From Burkholderia plantarii (lineage in GTDB: Bacteria > Pseudomonadota > Gammaproteobacteria > Burkholderiales > Burkholderiaceae), in assembly GCF_001411805.1 (NCBI RefSeq), contig NZ_CP007212.1, forward strand, positions 372,001 through 436,000: a stretch of 64,000 nt of DNA, read 5' to 3'. The notes beneath the pieces were generated by a model, which worked only from the letters and a program-made list of their open reading frames with translations, did not search any database and was not told the DNA's origin. Numbering within the stretch: the stretch's first letter is position 1; each line of letters opens with the position of its first letter. Position numbers and translations under genes: made by a program. Shown here piece after piece: positions 29,319-37,571 of this stretch.

Positions 29319-30661
29319 GATGTGACGGCGATCAGGTCGAATTTGAGGTCGTTGATGCCCGACGGTGCGTAGATCATCGCGGACTGCGATTGCAGCATGC
29401 GCTCATAGAGCGGGCTGCGCGCGTCGAGTGCGAAGTAGCAGGCGCCGGGGCGCACGGGGATCGCGGGCGGCACCTGCGGCGTGTACGACAGCCGCACGCC
29501 CGGCATCGCGGACAGCACCAGCTTGTCGACGTCGTCGGGCGCGCCGACCTTGAAGCGCGCGGGCACGGCGTCCACCAGCTCCACCGACGCCATGTCGGCG
29601 GACACGGCGAGGTAGAACTCGGTCTTGTCGTCGATCTTGCCGGAGTCGAGCCGGCCGATATGGAACGACGGCCGCACTTCCTCGAGCGTGATCGCGAAGT
29701 AGCGCGTCGAGATCACGGTCTCGAGCAGCTCGCGCAGCATGGTGTCGAGGCGCGCGAACGGCGGGCCGGGATCGTCGTGGCGATAGGCGGGCAGGTCGGC
29801 GAGTGCGTAGGACTTCGAGAACGTCATCAGCTGGCCGGCCAGGCGCAGCAGCTCCTGGAACAGCCGCTCGGGATGCAGCGCCGAATGCTGGTACAGGTGC
29901 GCGAGCGAGGCGAACGCGGCGTTCGCGGTGTGCAGCAGCCAGAACGAGGCGATGTCGCCGGAGCGGAACTCGATGATGTTCTTGGTCGGCTCGCGGTGGA
30001 AGCCGTACAACGCGTTGACCTTGGCCTGCAGCGCGTCGATTAGCTGGCGCAGCCGCTGCATCAGGATGCCGGAGGCCTCGATGGCGAGGCACGGCGGCAC
30101 GAACGCGTCGTCGAACTCGAAGCCGGAGGTGGCGGTGCGGCGCACCCGCACGAGCGGGATCGCGAGCAGCTGGTCGCGCGGCTCGCTGTGCGCGATCAGC
30201 TTCACGTTGGTGCGCAGGAACGTGATGTCGGCTTCGGCGGCGTCGGTGAACTGGTCGGCGATCGGGTTGTTCTCGCTCGTGAAGCGGCTCGCGAAGCCGC
30301 CGTCGGCGTCTTCCACGTAGTTCGAGCCGGCTTCGCGCAGCGGATGCAGCGCGAGATAGAACGTGAATTCGTTGATCCCCTCGGGCAGCGTGTCGAGCGC
30401 GACGGGCGGCGGCAGGTCGTCGGCCTGCGGCGCGGAGTACAGCGCGCCGTCGGGAAAGATCAGCGACAGTTCGGAGAGCCGCAACACGTTGCTGCTGATC
30501 GCGTCGCGGTCCAGCTTCACCGAGCGCACGCCCCAGTTGTACGGCTGGATCGCCTGCACGGACTCGAACAGGCGCGCCTCGTGATAGGCATCCTGACGTT
30601 GAAAGTGCTGAGGCCGCAGAAACAGGCCTTCACCCCATAGCACCTTGGCCGAATAACTCAT
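29315..30661 (-). CDS. tssK: T6SS baseplate protein TssK
   Basis: 448 residues. The opening VLWGEGLFLRPQHFQRQDAY is the hallmark of TssK (ImpJ/VasE), and the C-terminal region IYAPSGINDLKFDLIAV closes the family domain. TssK trimers connect the baseplate (TssF/G/E) to the TssL-TssM membrane complex. Starts 102 bases after tssJ, a gap that contains an inverted repeat. Confidence 0.95.
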   Translation of the reverse strand: MSYSAKVLWGEGLFLRPQHFQRQDAYHEARLFESVQAIQPYNWGVRSVKLDRDAISSNVLRLSELSLIFPDGALYSAPQADDLPPPVALDTLPEGINEFTFYLALHPLREAGSNYVEDADGGFASRFTSENNPIADQFTDAAEADITFLRTNVKLIAHSEPRDQLLAIPLVRVRRTATSGFEFDDAFVPPCLAIEASGILMQRLRQLIDALQAKVNALYGFHREPTKNIIEFRSGDIASFWLLHTANAAFASLAHLYQHSALHPERLFQELLRLAGQLMTFSKSYALADLPAYRHDDPGPPFARLDTMLRELLETVISTRYFAITLEEVRPSFHIGRLDSGKIDDKTEFYLAVSADMASVELVDAVPARFKVGAPDDVDKLVLSAMPGVRLSYTPQVPPAIPVRPGACYFALDARSPLYERMLQSQSAMIYAPSGINDLKFDLIAVTS

Positions 30662-30679
30662 CTCAAACCCTGAATGTGA

Positions 30680-30727
30680 TTACGTGGCGGCCGTGGTTAA
30701 TCGCGCGCCGCGTCACGTAAATGTCAA
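30680..30727 (-). promoter_or_regulatory. Inverted repeat and possible -35 box between tssJ and tssK
   Basis: TTACGTGGCG (30680-30689) pairs with CGTCACGTAA (30711-30720) with one G-T wobble. Immediately upstream on the minus strand is a perfect TTGACA (30727-30722), but I see no good -10 at normal spacing. It may be an internal promoter/operator for tssKL or an mRNA hairpin. Confidence 0.35.
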
Positions 30728-30763
30728 ACTTGTCTAATTGACTTTGAATCGTCATCGAGTCCG

Positions 30764-31381
30764 TCAGCCACCGCAGCTTACCGACGACAGCATATTGAGC
30801 TGCTGCACCGGCATGCCCTGTTGCGGCGCGATGACGTTGCCGCCGGTCACGGTCATCGCGCAGTTGTGCAGGCCGATGATTATGCCGGATTTCTCCGATT
30901 TCGCCGGATCGAATGCCAGTTTCCAGCGTTGCAGCGCGGGCGCGCGAAACAGCGCGACGATGCCGAACGCCTGCGCCTCGCGCGATACCTTTTCGGTGGC
31001 GTTGTAGTGCTGCCCCGGAATCAGCGTCACCTCGCGCACGCTGAGCAGGTCGGCGCCGAGCGCGGCCTTTTCCTTGGCCGGATCGGTGAACGCGTCGAAC
31101 GGCGCCTGCTGGAACGAGGTTGGATCCTTCAGCGTGTAGAGCCTTACCACTAACGCGAGCGGCTTGTTGTCGTTGGCGGCGTTCAGGTTCGGCGCGGCGT
31201 AGAGGGTCACGCCCAGATTGCGCGGCGGCTTCTGGGCGTCGGGCACGTCCGGCTTGCCGATGCCGACCATCTGCAGCGCGGCGCTGCTTGCCGAGCCGAG
31301 CAGCGGCACCGCCGCCGCGCAGCCTGCCAGAAGCGCGCAGGCCGCGAGCGGCAGCGCGAGGCGGGAGAGAAACGGAGTCAT
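30764..31381 (-). CDS. tssJ: T6SS outer-membrane lipoprotein TssJ
   Basis: 205 residues with a lipoprotein signal ending in LLAGC (lipidated Cys21). The mature part has the TssJ transthyretin-like features: KPLALVVRLYTLKDPTSFQQ, LLSVREVTLIPGQHYN and a C-terminal IIIGLHNCAMTVTGGNVIAP. TssJ anchors the TssM-TssL complex to the outer membrane. First gene of the minus-strand operon tssJKL, divergent from the main plus-strand T6SS operon. Confidence 0.93.
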   Translation of the reverse strand: MTPFLSRLALPLAACALLAGCAAAVPLLGSASSAALQMVGIGKPDVPDAQKPPRNLGVTLYAAPNLNAANDNKPLALVVRLYTLKDPTSFQQAPFDAFTDPAKEKAALGADLLSVREVTLIPGQHYNATEKVSREAQAFGIVALFRAPALQRWKLAFDPAKSEKSGIIIGLHNCAMTVTGGNVIAPQQGMPVQQLNMLSSVSCGG

Positions 31382-31614
31382 CGTGGATCGAGGGCGACGC
31401 GAGTCGGTTCCTGTCAGAAATGCCTGGGTAGCGTGTGTGGTTTATGTTGCGGGTCCGTCCAGCACCCGGTAACGGCTGCCCGCAACTCGCATCAATCGTT
31501 CGGAAATTTTTTCTTCAATTCAGTCGCATTTACGAAAATCCAAGTAAATGTTGCCCGTCAAATTACTATCCACTTTGCAGAAGGGATTGTGTTCAGCCAT
31601 ATCCGGCGGGCCTC

Positions 31615-31636
31615 AGCGCCGATTTAAATCGGCGCT
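31615..31636. promoter_or_regulatory. Perfect 22-bp palindrome in the T6SS control region
   Basis: Each 11-base arm reads AGCGCCGATTT toward the centre, so the whole is exactly self-complementary with an ATTTAAAT core. It ends 13 bases before the -35 box of the plus promoter. No T-run follows and the arms have no loop, which fits a dimeric repressor or activator site better than a terminator. Confidence 0.6.
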
Positions 31637-31649
31637 CGCGTCGCAGTCA

Positions 31650-31678
31650 TTGAATTATGAAAAATTGATCGGTACTAT
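31650..31678 (+). promoter_or_regulatory. Sigma70-like promoter of the main T6SS operon
   Basis: TTGAAT (31650-31655), a 17-base spacer and TACTAT (31673-31678), each 4 of 6 to consensus. The expected leader to the ATG at 31751 is about 65 bases. A poor GG-N10-GC match nearby (31631) could suggest sigma54, but I consider it weaker. Confidence 0.5.
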
Positions 31679-31750
31679 ACCCGCGCACTAGCATCAAAGC
31701 AAAACTACTGAAACTCGACGATTTAAAACTCCGCGCCCGGTGATAAAACG

Positions 31751-32419
31751 ATGAAAGACCGACTGTTCGCAAAACTTTCCGCAGTGGTGATGGCATGTGG
31801 CGTGATGGCCGGCTGTGCAACGCAGCCGCCGGCTCCGCCGACGCCCGACGCGTTCAACAAGTCGCTCGACGACGCGGACGCGGTCGCGAAGGCGGGAGAC
31901 CAGGACAAGGCGATCGGCCTCTACCAGCAGCTCGCGAAGTCCGATCCGACGCGCGAGGAGCCGTGGGCGCGCATCGCCCAGATCCAGTTCCAGCAGGGCC
32001 ATTACGGCCAGGCGATCGTCGCGGCGCAGGAAGCGCTGCAGCGTGACAACACCGACCGCCAGTCGAAGAGCGTGCTGGCCGTGGCGGGCCTGCGCATCGC
32101 CACCGAGTCGCTGAGCGAGCTGCGCCAGGATTCGTCGCTGGCCGGCGACGCGAAGTCCGACGCGCTGGTGCTCGCCAAGCAGCTGCGCGACACGCTCGGC
32201 GAGGACGCGCTGTTCCCGCCCGAGCAGCAGGCCGACAAGCCGCAGCCGAAGCGTCGCAAGGTCTACCGCAAGCGCGTCACGCACGAGGCGGCGAACGCCG
32301 CCGCGCCGGCCGCCGACGCCGCCAAGCCGGCCGCGCCGGCACCGGCACCGGCACCGGCACCGGCACCGGCACCGGCACCGGCCAAGGGCGGCGCCGACCC
32401 GTTCAGCGCGCTGCGCTGA
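31751..32419 (+). CDS. TPR-containing lipoprotein heading the T6SS operon
   Basis: 222 residues. Lipoprotein signal ends in VMAGC (Cys22). Residues 35-130 form helical repeats of TPR type: AVAKAGDQDKAIGLYQQLAK, EPWARIAQIQFQQGHYGQAI. A basic stretch (KPQPKRRKVYRKR) is followed by an Ala-Pro dipeptide tract (residues 195-211) encoded by a hexanucleotide repeat. It has no standard Tss name known to me. Genes of this kind head the antibacterial T6SS clusters of Burkholderia, so a role in assembly at the envelope is plausible but inferred. Confidence 0.75.
   Translation: MKDRLFAKLSAVVMACGVMAGCATQPPAPPTPDAFNKSLDDADAVAKAGDQDKAIGLYQQLAKSDPTREEPWARIAQIQFQQGHYGQAIVAAQEALQRDNTDRQSKSVLAVAGLRIATESLSELRQDSSLAGDAKSDALVLAKQLRDTLGEDALFPPEQQADKPQPKRRKVYRKRVTHEAANAAAPAADAAKPAAPAPAPAPAPAPAPAPAKGGADPFSALR
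32335..32382 (+). repeat. Hexanucleotide tandem repeat (ACCGGC)
   Basis: Seven exact copies of ACCGGC (32341-32382) preceded by one GCCGGC. They encode alternating Pro-Ala in the tail of the TPR lipoprotein. The unit is a multiple of three, so slippage would alter length without shifting frame. Confidence 0.9.
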
Positions 32420-32462
32420 GCACCCCGCACGTCCACCACCACACGTTATCGGGAGAGCCGTC

Positions 32463-33002
32463 ATGGCGAAAAAAGAAAGTATCCAGAAACGCCTGCAAAA
32501 GGTGCGGCCGCCCCGCGTGCAGCTGACCTACGAGGTCGAGCGCGGCGACGCGATCGAGGTGAAGGAACTGCCGTTCGTGGTCGGCGTGGTCGGCGACCTG
32601 GCCGGGCAGTCCGAGGTCGAGATGCCGAAGCTGCGCGACCGCAAGTTCGTCAACATCGATCGCGACAACTTCGACGACGTGATGAAGGCGATCGAGCCGC
32701 GCGCGGCCTTCCAGGTCGAGAACAAGCTCAGCGAGGACGGCGGCAAGTTCGCCGTGGACCTGAAGTTCCGCTCGCTCGACGATTTCGATCCGGACCAGGT
32801 GGTCAACCAGATCGATCCGCTGCGCCGCCTGATCGAGGCGCGCTCGAAGCTGGCCGACCTGCGCAACAAGCTGGCCGGCAACGACAAGCTCGAGGATCTG
32901 CTGAGCGAGGTGCTCAGCAACACGCAGCAGCTCGAGGCGCTCGCGAAGCAGTCGGGCGAGGTGGACGGCAAGCCGGACGACGGCAAGCACAGCGGCGAAT
33001 GA
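32463..33002 (+). CDS. tssB: T6SS contractile sheath small subunit TssB
   Basis: 179 residues. N-terminal SIQKRLQKVRPPRVQLTYEV and the central ELPFVVGVVGDLAGQSE are characteristic of TssB/VipA. TssB and TssC polymerise into the sheath that contracts to fire the Hcp tube. A GGGAGAG ribosome site precedes the ATG, and the stop overlaps a possible tssC start. Confidence 0.95.
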   Translation: MAKKESIQKRLQKVRPPRVQLTYEVERGDAIEVKELPFVVGVVGDLAGQSEVEMPKLRDRKFVNIDRDNFDDVMKAIEPRAAFQVENKLSEDGGKFAVDLKFRSLDDFDPDQVVNQIDPLRRLIEARSKLADLRNKLAGNDKLEDLLSEVLSNTQQLEALAKQSGEVDGKPDDGKHSGE

Positions 33003-33016
33003 GCCACGGGGGTGAG

Positions 33017-34507
33017 ATGAACCAGCAAACGGCTGCGGCCCAGCAGTCCGGCGCCCTCGAGGGCGCCGAAACATCGCTTCTCGACGAGATCGTCGAGAAG
33101 AGCAAGGTGGCCAAATCGCAATCCGAGCACGCGCGTGCGAAGGACCTGATCGGCGAACTCGTGCATCAGGTGCTCGACGGCACCGTGATCGTCTCGGACA
33201 ACCTGTCGGCCACCATCGACGCGCGCGTGGCCGAGCTCGACCGGCTGATCTCGGCGCAGATGAGCGCGGTGATGCACGCGCCCGAATTCCAGCGCCTCGA
33301 AAGCACCTGGCGCGGCCTCGACTATCTGGTCTCGGAGAGCAACACCGGCTCGACCATCAAGATCAAGGCGATGCACGCACCGAAGCGCGAGCTGGTGCGC
33401 GACTTCAAGGCGGCCACCGAGTTCGACCAGAGCGCGCTGTTCAAGAAGGTCTACGAGGAAGAGTTCGGCACCTTCGGCGGCGCGCCGTTCGGCGCGCTGA
33501 TCGGCGACTACGAGATCTCGCGCCAGCCCGAGGACATGTACTTCATCGAGCAGATGTCGCACGTGGCGGCCGCCGCGCACGCGCCGTTCATCGCCTCGGC
33601 CTCGCCCGAGCTGATCGGTCTGGAATCGTTCGCCGATCTCGGCAAGCCGCGCGACCTCGGCAAGGTGTTCGACACGGTCGAATACGCGAAGTGGAAGTCG
33701 TTCCGCGACGCGGAGGATTCCCGCTACGTCGGCCTCACGCTGCCGCGCTTCCTCGGCCGCCTGCCGTTCCATCCGAAGGACGGCCAGATCGCCGAGAGCT
33801 TCAACTTCGTCGAGGACGTCGACGGCACCGATCATTCGAAATATCTGTGGTGCAACGCCGCCTGGGCGTTCGCGGCGCGCCTGACCGCCGCGTTCGACGA
33901 CTTCGGCTGGTGCGCGGCGATCCGCGGCGTGGAAGGCGGCGGCCTGGTCGAGGACCTGCCCACCCATACCTTCAAGACCGACGACGGCGAGATCGCGCTG
34001 AAGTGCCCGACCGAGATCGCGATCACCGACCGTCGCGAGAAGGAGCTGAGCGACCTCGGCTTCATTCCGCTCGTCCACTGCAAGAACTCCGACTACGCCG
34101 CCTTCTTCGCCGCCCAGTCGGTGCAGAAGCCCAAGAAATACAACACCGACAGCGCGAACGCGAACGCCGTGCTGTCCGCTCAGCTCCAGTACATCTTCTC
34201 GGTATCGCGCATCGCGCACTACCTGAAGGCGATGATGCGGGACAAGATCGGCAGCTTTGCCTCCGCGCAGAACGTGGAATCGTTCCTGAATCGCTGGATC
34301 TCCCAGTACGTGCTGCTGGACGACAACGCGACCCAGGAACAGAAGGCGCAGTTTCCGCTGCGCGAAGCGTCGGTCCAGGTGGCCGAGATTCCGGGCAAGC
34401 CGGGCTCGTATCGTTCGGTCGCGTTCCTGCGTCCGCACTTCCAGCTCGACGAACTCTCGATCTCGCTGCGCCTGGTCGCGGATCTGCCCAAGTCGGCAAA
34501 TTCATGA
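33017..34507 (+). CDS. tssC: T6SS contractile sheath large subunit TssC
   Basis: 496 residues from ATG 33017, which has GGGGGTGAG just upstream; an ATG at 32999, overlapping the tssB stop, adds six residues and cannot be excluded. Signature sequences: FQRLESTWRGLDYLVSESNT, FGALIGDYEISRQPEDMYFI and YLKAMMRDKIGSFASAQNVE. Partner of TssB in the sheath; its recycled form is unfolded by ClpV. Confidence 0.95.
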   Translation: MNQQTAAAQQSGALEGAETSLLDEIVEKSKVAKSQSEHARAKDLIGELVHQVLDGTVIVSDNLSATIDARVAELDRLISAQMSAVMHAPEFQRLESTWRGLDYLVSESNTGSTIKIKAMHAPKRELVRDFKAATEFDQSALFKKVYEEEFGTFGGAPFGALIGDYEISRQPEDMYFIEQMSHVAAAAHAPFIASASPELIGLESFADLGKPRDLGKVFDTVEYAKWKSFRDAEDSRYVGLTLPRFLGRLPFHPKDGQIAESFNFVEDVDGTDHSKYLWCNAAWAFAARLTAAFDDFGWCAAIRGVEGGGLVEDLPTHTFKTDDGEIALKCPTEIAITDRREKELSDLGFIPLVHCKNSDYAAFFAAQSVQKPKKYNTDSANANAVLSAQLQYIFSVSRIAHYLKAMMRDKIGSFASAQNVESFLNRWISQYVLLDDNATQEQKAQFPLREASVQVAEIPGKPGSYRSVAFLRPHFQLDELSISLRLVADLPKSANS

Positions 34508-34524
34508 GCGTTTGAGTCGAAGTC

Positions 34525-34545
34525 GCCCGGGCGGGCCGCCCGGGC
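34525..34545 (+). other. GC-rich hairpin upstream of hcp
   Basis: A near-perfect 21-base palindrome: GCCCGGGCGG (34525-34534), one central base, and CCGCCCGGGC (34536-34545). It lies 17 bases after the tssC stop and 39 before the hcp ATG. There is no T-run, so it may stabilise or define the 5' end of a processed hcp message. Confidence 0.45.
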
Positions 34546-34584
34546 AGAAATGGGAAAACCACCTCTTTGGGGAGTCGATGCGTC

Positions 34585-35088
34585 ATGTTAGATATCTATC
34601 TCAATTTCGGTAATCCGGCCATCAAGGGCGAGTCGCAGGACAAGGACCACTCGGGCTGGATCGAACTCAAGTCGTGGGACTGGTCGGTCACGCAGCCGCG
34701 TTCGGCCACCTCGTCCACCTCGGGCGGCCACACCGCCGAGCGCTGCGAACACAGCGACATGGTGTTCACGAAGGAGCTCGACATGGCGAGCCCGCTGCTG
34801 TACCAGCACGCATCGGGCGGCACGACGTTCGACGAGGTGTCGATCGACTTCATGCGTTCGGACGGCGACGGCAAGCGCGTCAAGTACCTCGAGATCAAGC
34901 TCAAGTACGTGATCATCTCGAGCGTCACGCCGAGCGTGCAGAAGGAAGGCCTGCCGGTCGAGCAGTTCTCGCTGAAGTACGCCGCGGTGCAGTGGAAGCA
35001 GACCAAGCAGAACATCGGCGGCAACCAGGGCGGCAACACGCAGGGCGCCTGGAGCCTCACGAAGAACGACAAGACCTACGCGGTCTGA
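34585..35088 (+). CDS. hcp: T6SS tube protein Hcp (TssD)
   Basis: 167 residues from ATG 34585 with TTGGGGAG upstream. Hcp motifs: DIYLNFGNPAIKGESQDKDH, IELKSWDWSVTQPRS, FTKELDMASPLLYQHASGG and YAAVQWKQTKQ. Hexameric rings stack to form the inner tube that is expelled with effectors inside. Its gene is bracketed by hairpins at 34525-34545 and 35106-35134, unlike the other genes of the operon. Confidence 0.96.
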   Translation: MLDIYLNFGNPAIKGESQDKDHSGWIELKSWDWSVTQPRSATSSTSGGHTAERCEHSDMVFTKELDMASPLLYQHASGGTTFDEVSIDFMRSDGDGKRVKYLEIKLKYVIISSVTPSVQKEGLPVEQFSLKYAAVQWKQTKQNIGGNQGGNTQGAWSLTKNDKTYAV

Positions 35089-35105
35089 GCGCGTCGTGAC
35101 ACCCA

Positions 35106-35134
35106 CCGGGCGAGGCGTGCGCTGCCCCGCCCGG
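35106..35134 (+). other. Hairpin downstream of hcp
   Basis: CCGGGCG (35106-35112) and CGCCCGG (35128-35134), with the stem extending inward by GGC/GCC around one mismatch, giving an approximately 11-bp stem and 7-base loop. No T-run. It lies 17 bases after the hcp stop and could protect the hcp mRNA 3' end or partly terminate transcription. Confidence 0.45.
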
Positions 35135-35163
35135 CGTCCTGCTTCACCGCTGCCCGCCGTTCC

Positions 35164-35646
35164 ATGAAACGTTTCGAGCCGAGTTTCCTCGACAAGCTGT
35201 TCGACGACGAACCGCATCTGCCGGCCTCGCCCGCGATGCGGCAACTGTCGCTGGACGAACTGAAGAACACCGTCGCCCGTGACGTCGAATCGATCCTGAA
35301 CACGCGCATCGCGCTGACGGACGACGACCTCACGGCGCTGCCGCAGTGCCAGCAGTCGGTGCTGACCTACGGCCTCAACGACTTCGCAGGCCTGAGCCTC
35401 GCGAGTCACTACGACCGCGCGTTCATCTGCAAGTCGATCCAGCAGGCGATCGACCGGCACGAGCCGCGCCTGCGCCAGGTGGCGGTATCGTTCGAACTCA
35501 ACGAGCAATCGACCAACTCGTTGAATTTCGCGATCCGGGCGCTGCTGGTCGTGCATCCGGCGCAGGAGCCCGTCAGTTTCGACGCGATGCTGCAGCCGTC
35601 CACCCTGCAGTATTCGGTGACGCGCGGCCGCGCCGCCAAGACATAA
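35164..35646 (+). CDS. tssE: T6SS baseplate protein TssE (gp25-like)
   Basis: 160 residues. The lysozyme-like gp25 family features are TVARDVESILNTRIA, VLTYGLNDFAGLSLAS and FELNEQSTNSLNFAIRALLV. It is a baseplate wedge component at the base of the sheath. The first residues MKRFEPSFLDKLFDDEP are typical of Burkholderia TssE. Confidence 0.92.
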   Translation: MKRFEPSFLDKLFDDEPHLPASPAMRQLSLDELKNTVARDVESILNTRIALTDDDLTALPQCQQSVLTYGLNDFAGLSLASHYDRAFICKSIQQAIDRHEPRLRQVAVSFELNEQSTNSLNFAIRALLVVHPAQEPVSFDAMLQPSTLQYSVTRGRAAKT

Positions 35647-35732
35647 ATTCAATCGTTTCGCCGCGCGCGGCGCGACGGCGACCAGGCCCGGCCGCCGGTG
35701 GTGGACGGGCGCCAGGCTTCTCGGGGATCAGG

Positions 35733-37571
35733 ATGGAAGAGCTGCTGCCGTACTACGAGCGCGAACTGTCGTTTCTGCGGCGCTACTCGCACGAGTTCGC
35801 GCGGCGCTATCCGAAGATCGCGGCGCGGCTCGCGATGACGGGCGAGCATTGCGACGACCCGCACGTCGAGCGCATGATCGAATCGTTCGCGCTGCTCGGC
35901 GCGCGCATCAACAAGAAGCTCGACGACGACTACCCGGAGTTCACCGAGGCGCTCGTCGACGTGCTCTATCCGCACTACCTGCGGCCGTTCCCGTCCTGCA
36001 CCATCGCGCAGTTCGCACCCACCTCGGCGGTCTCGCAGCTGACCGCGCCGCATCGCGTGGCGCGCGGCACCGAGCTGAAAAGCCGCGCGATCCGCGGCGT
36101 GCAGTGCCAGTTCCGCACCGCCTACGACGTGACGATCGCGCCGATCCGCGTCAGCGAGGCGCGTTACGCGTCGATCGCCGCCGCGCCGGCCGCCACCGTG
36201 CTGCCCGGCAACGCCACCGGCGTGATCTCGATCACCTTCGAATCGCTCGCGCCGCAGTTCGATCTCGGCGCGCTGAAGCTCGACACGCTGCGTGCGCATC
36301 TGCACGGCGAGCAGTCGTTCGTCGCCGCGCTGGCCGACTGCCTGTTCATCAACACGCTGGCCACCTACGTCGAGCCCGAGCGCAACGGCCGCTGGACCGC
36401 GCTGCGCCGCTCGCCCGTCACGCAGGCCGGCTTCGACGAACAGGACGCGCTGATCGACTATCCGGCGCGCTCGCATCCGGCCTACCGGCTGCTGACCGAA
36501 TACTTCGCGTTTCCCGACAAGTTCGATTTCGTCGATTTCGACCTGGCCGCGATGGTGCGCCGCGCGGGGCCGTGCCACCGCCTGACGCTGCACATCGTGC
36601 TCAGCGACGTGCGCAGCGATTCGCACGTGGCGCGGCTGCTCGACATGCTCGGCGCCACGCACCTGCGCCTGTTCTGCACGCCGGTGGTGAACCTGTTCAA
36701 GCAGAACGGCGAGCCGATCCGCGTCGATCACCAGAGCGTGGCGTACCCGGTGATCGCCGAGGCGCGCCGCGCGTTCGCCTACGAGGTCTATTCGATCGAC
36801 TCGGTGCATCTGGTCCGCCAGACCGCGCACGAGGAGGCGGTGGTGGAGTTCCGGCCGTTCTACTCGCTGCACCACGGCGAGGCCGGCCACGTCGGCCACT
36901 ACTGGTTCGCGCGCCGCAACGAGTGGGTCGCGCAGCACAGCCCCGGCTACGAGACCGAGCTGTCGATCGTCGACATCGATTTCGAGCCGTCCGCGCCGCA
37001 GACCGACACGCTGAGCCTGCGCCTGACCTGCACCAACCGCGACCTGCCGGCCGGGCTCGCCACCGGCCTCGCGGGCGGCGACCTGTTCGCCGACGGCGGC
37101 GCCGATTTCGGCGACATCACGATGCTGCGCCGGCCCACCGCGAGCGTGCGCTTCGCGCGCGGGCGCGCCGCGCACTGGCGGCTGATCTCGCATCTCGCGC
37201 TGAACCACGTCTCGCTGGTGGCCGACGGCCTCGCGCCGCTCAAGGAGCTGCTGACGCTCTACGACCTGCGCCGCTCGGCGGTCTCGACGCGCCACATCGA
37301 CGGGCTGGTGGCGGTCGAGCAGCGCGGCGCCGTGCAGTGGCTGCCCGGCAAGCCGTTCGCGACCTTCGTGCGCGGCATCGAGATCCGCCTCACGATCGAC
37401 GAGGAGCATTTCGTCGGCACCAGCCTGGCCGCGTTCGCGCGCATGCTCGACACGTTCTTCGGGCTGTACGTCCACCTCAACAGCTTTGTGCAACTGATCG
37501 TCGTGTCCAAGCGCACCGGCGAGGAGATCATGCGATGCCAACCGCGAAGCGGCGAATCGATCCTGGCGTAG
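35733..37571 (+). CDS. tssF: T6SS baseplate protein TssF
   Basis: 612 residues from ATG 35733 (GGGGATCAGG upstream); the longer open frame lies in tssE sequence. Opening MEELLPYYERELSFLRRYSH is the TssF/VasA signature, followed by FALLGARINKKLDDDYPEF and LYPHYLRPFPSC. Two TssF with one TssG form the wedge. It overlaps tssG by 37 bases. Confidence 0.95.
   Translation: MEELLPYYERELSFLRRYSHEFARRYPKIAARLAMTGEHCDDPHVERMIESFALLGARINKKLDDDYPEFTEALVDVLYPHYLRPFPSCTIAQFAPTSAVSQLTAPHRVARGTELKSRAIRGVQCQFRTAYDVTIAPIRVSEARYASIAAAPAATVLPGNATGVISITFESLAPQFDLGALKLDTLRAHLHGEQSFVAALADCLFINTLATYVEPERNGRWTALRRSPVTQAGFDEQDALIDYPARSHPAYRLLTEYFAFPDKFDFVDFDLAAMVRRAGPCHRLTLHIVLSDVRSDSHVARLLDMLGATHLRLFCTPVVNLFKQNGEPIRVDHQSVAYPVIAEARRAFAYEVYSIDSVHLVRQTAHEEAVVEFRPFYSLHHGEAGHVGHYWFARRNEWVAQHSPGYETELSIVDIDFEPSAPQTDTLSLRLTCTNRDLPAGLATGLAGGDLFADGGADFGDITMLRRPTASVRFARGRAAHWRLISHLALNHVSLVADGLAPLKELLTLYDLRRSAVSTRHIDGLVAVEQRGAVQWLPGKPFATFVRGIEIRLTIDEEHFVGTSLAAFARMLDTFFGLYVHLNSFVQLIVVSKRTGEEIMRCQPRSGESILA

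Larger units (their letters stand above)
31382..31750. other. Divergent T6SS control region
   Basis: 369 bases between tssJ (minus) and the TPR-lipoprotein gene (plus), markedly AT-richer than the flanking genes. It contains a perfect 22-bp palindrome and a sigma70-like promoter, listed separately. I see no open frame with coding character. Confidence 0.7.

Noticed and set aside
31631..31644. Sigma54 promoter for the T6SS operon.
   Set aside because: GG-N10-GC is present but the rest of the consensus is poor and it overlaps the palindrome; the sigma70-like site at 31650 is better.
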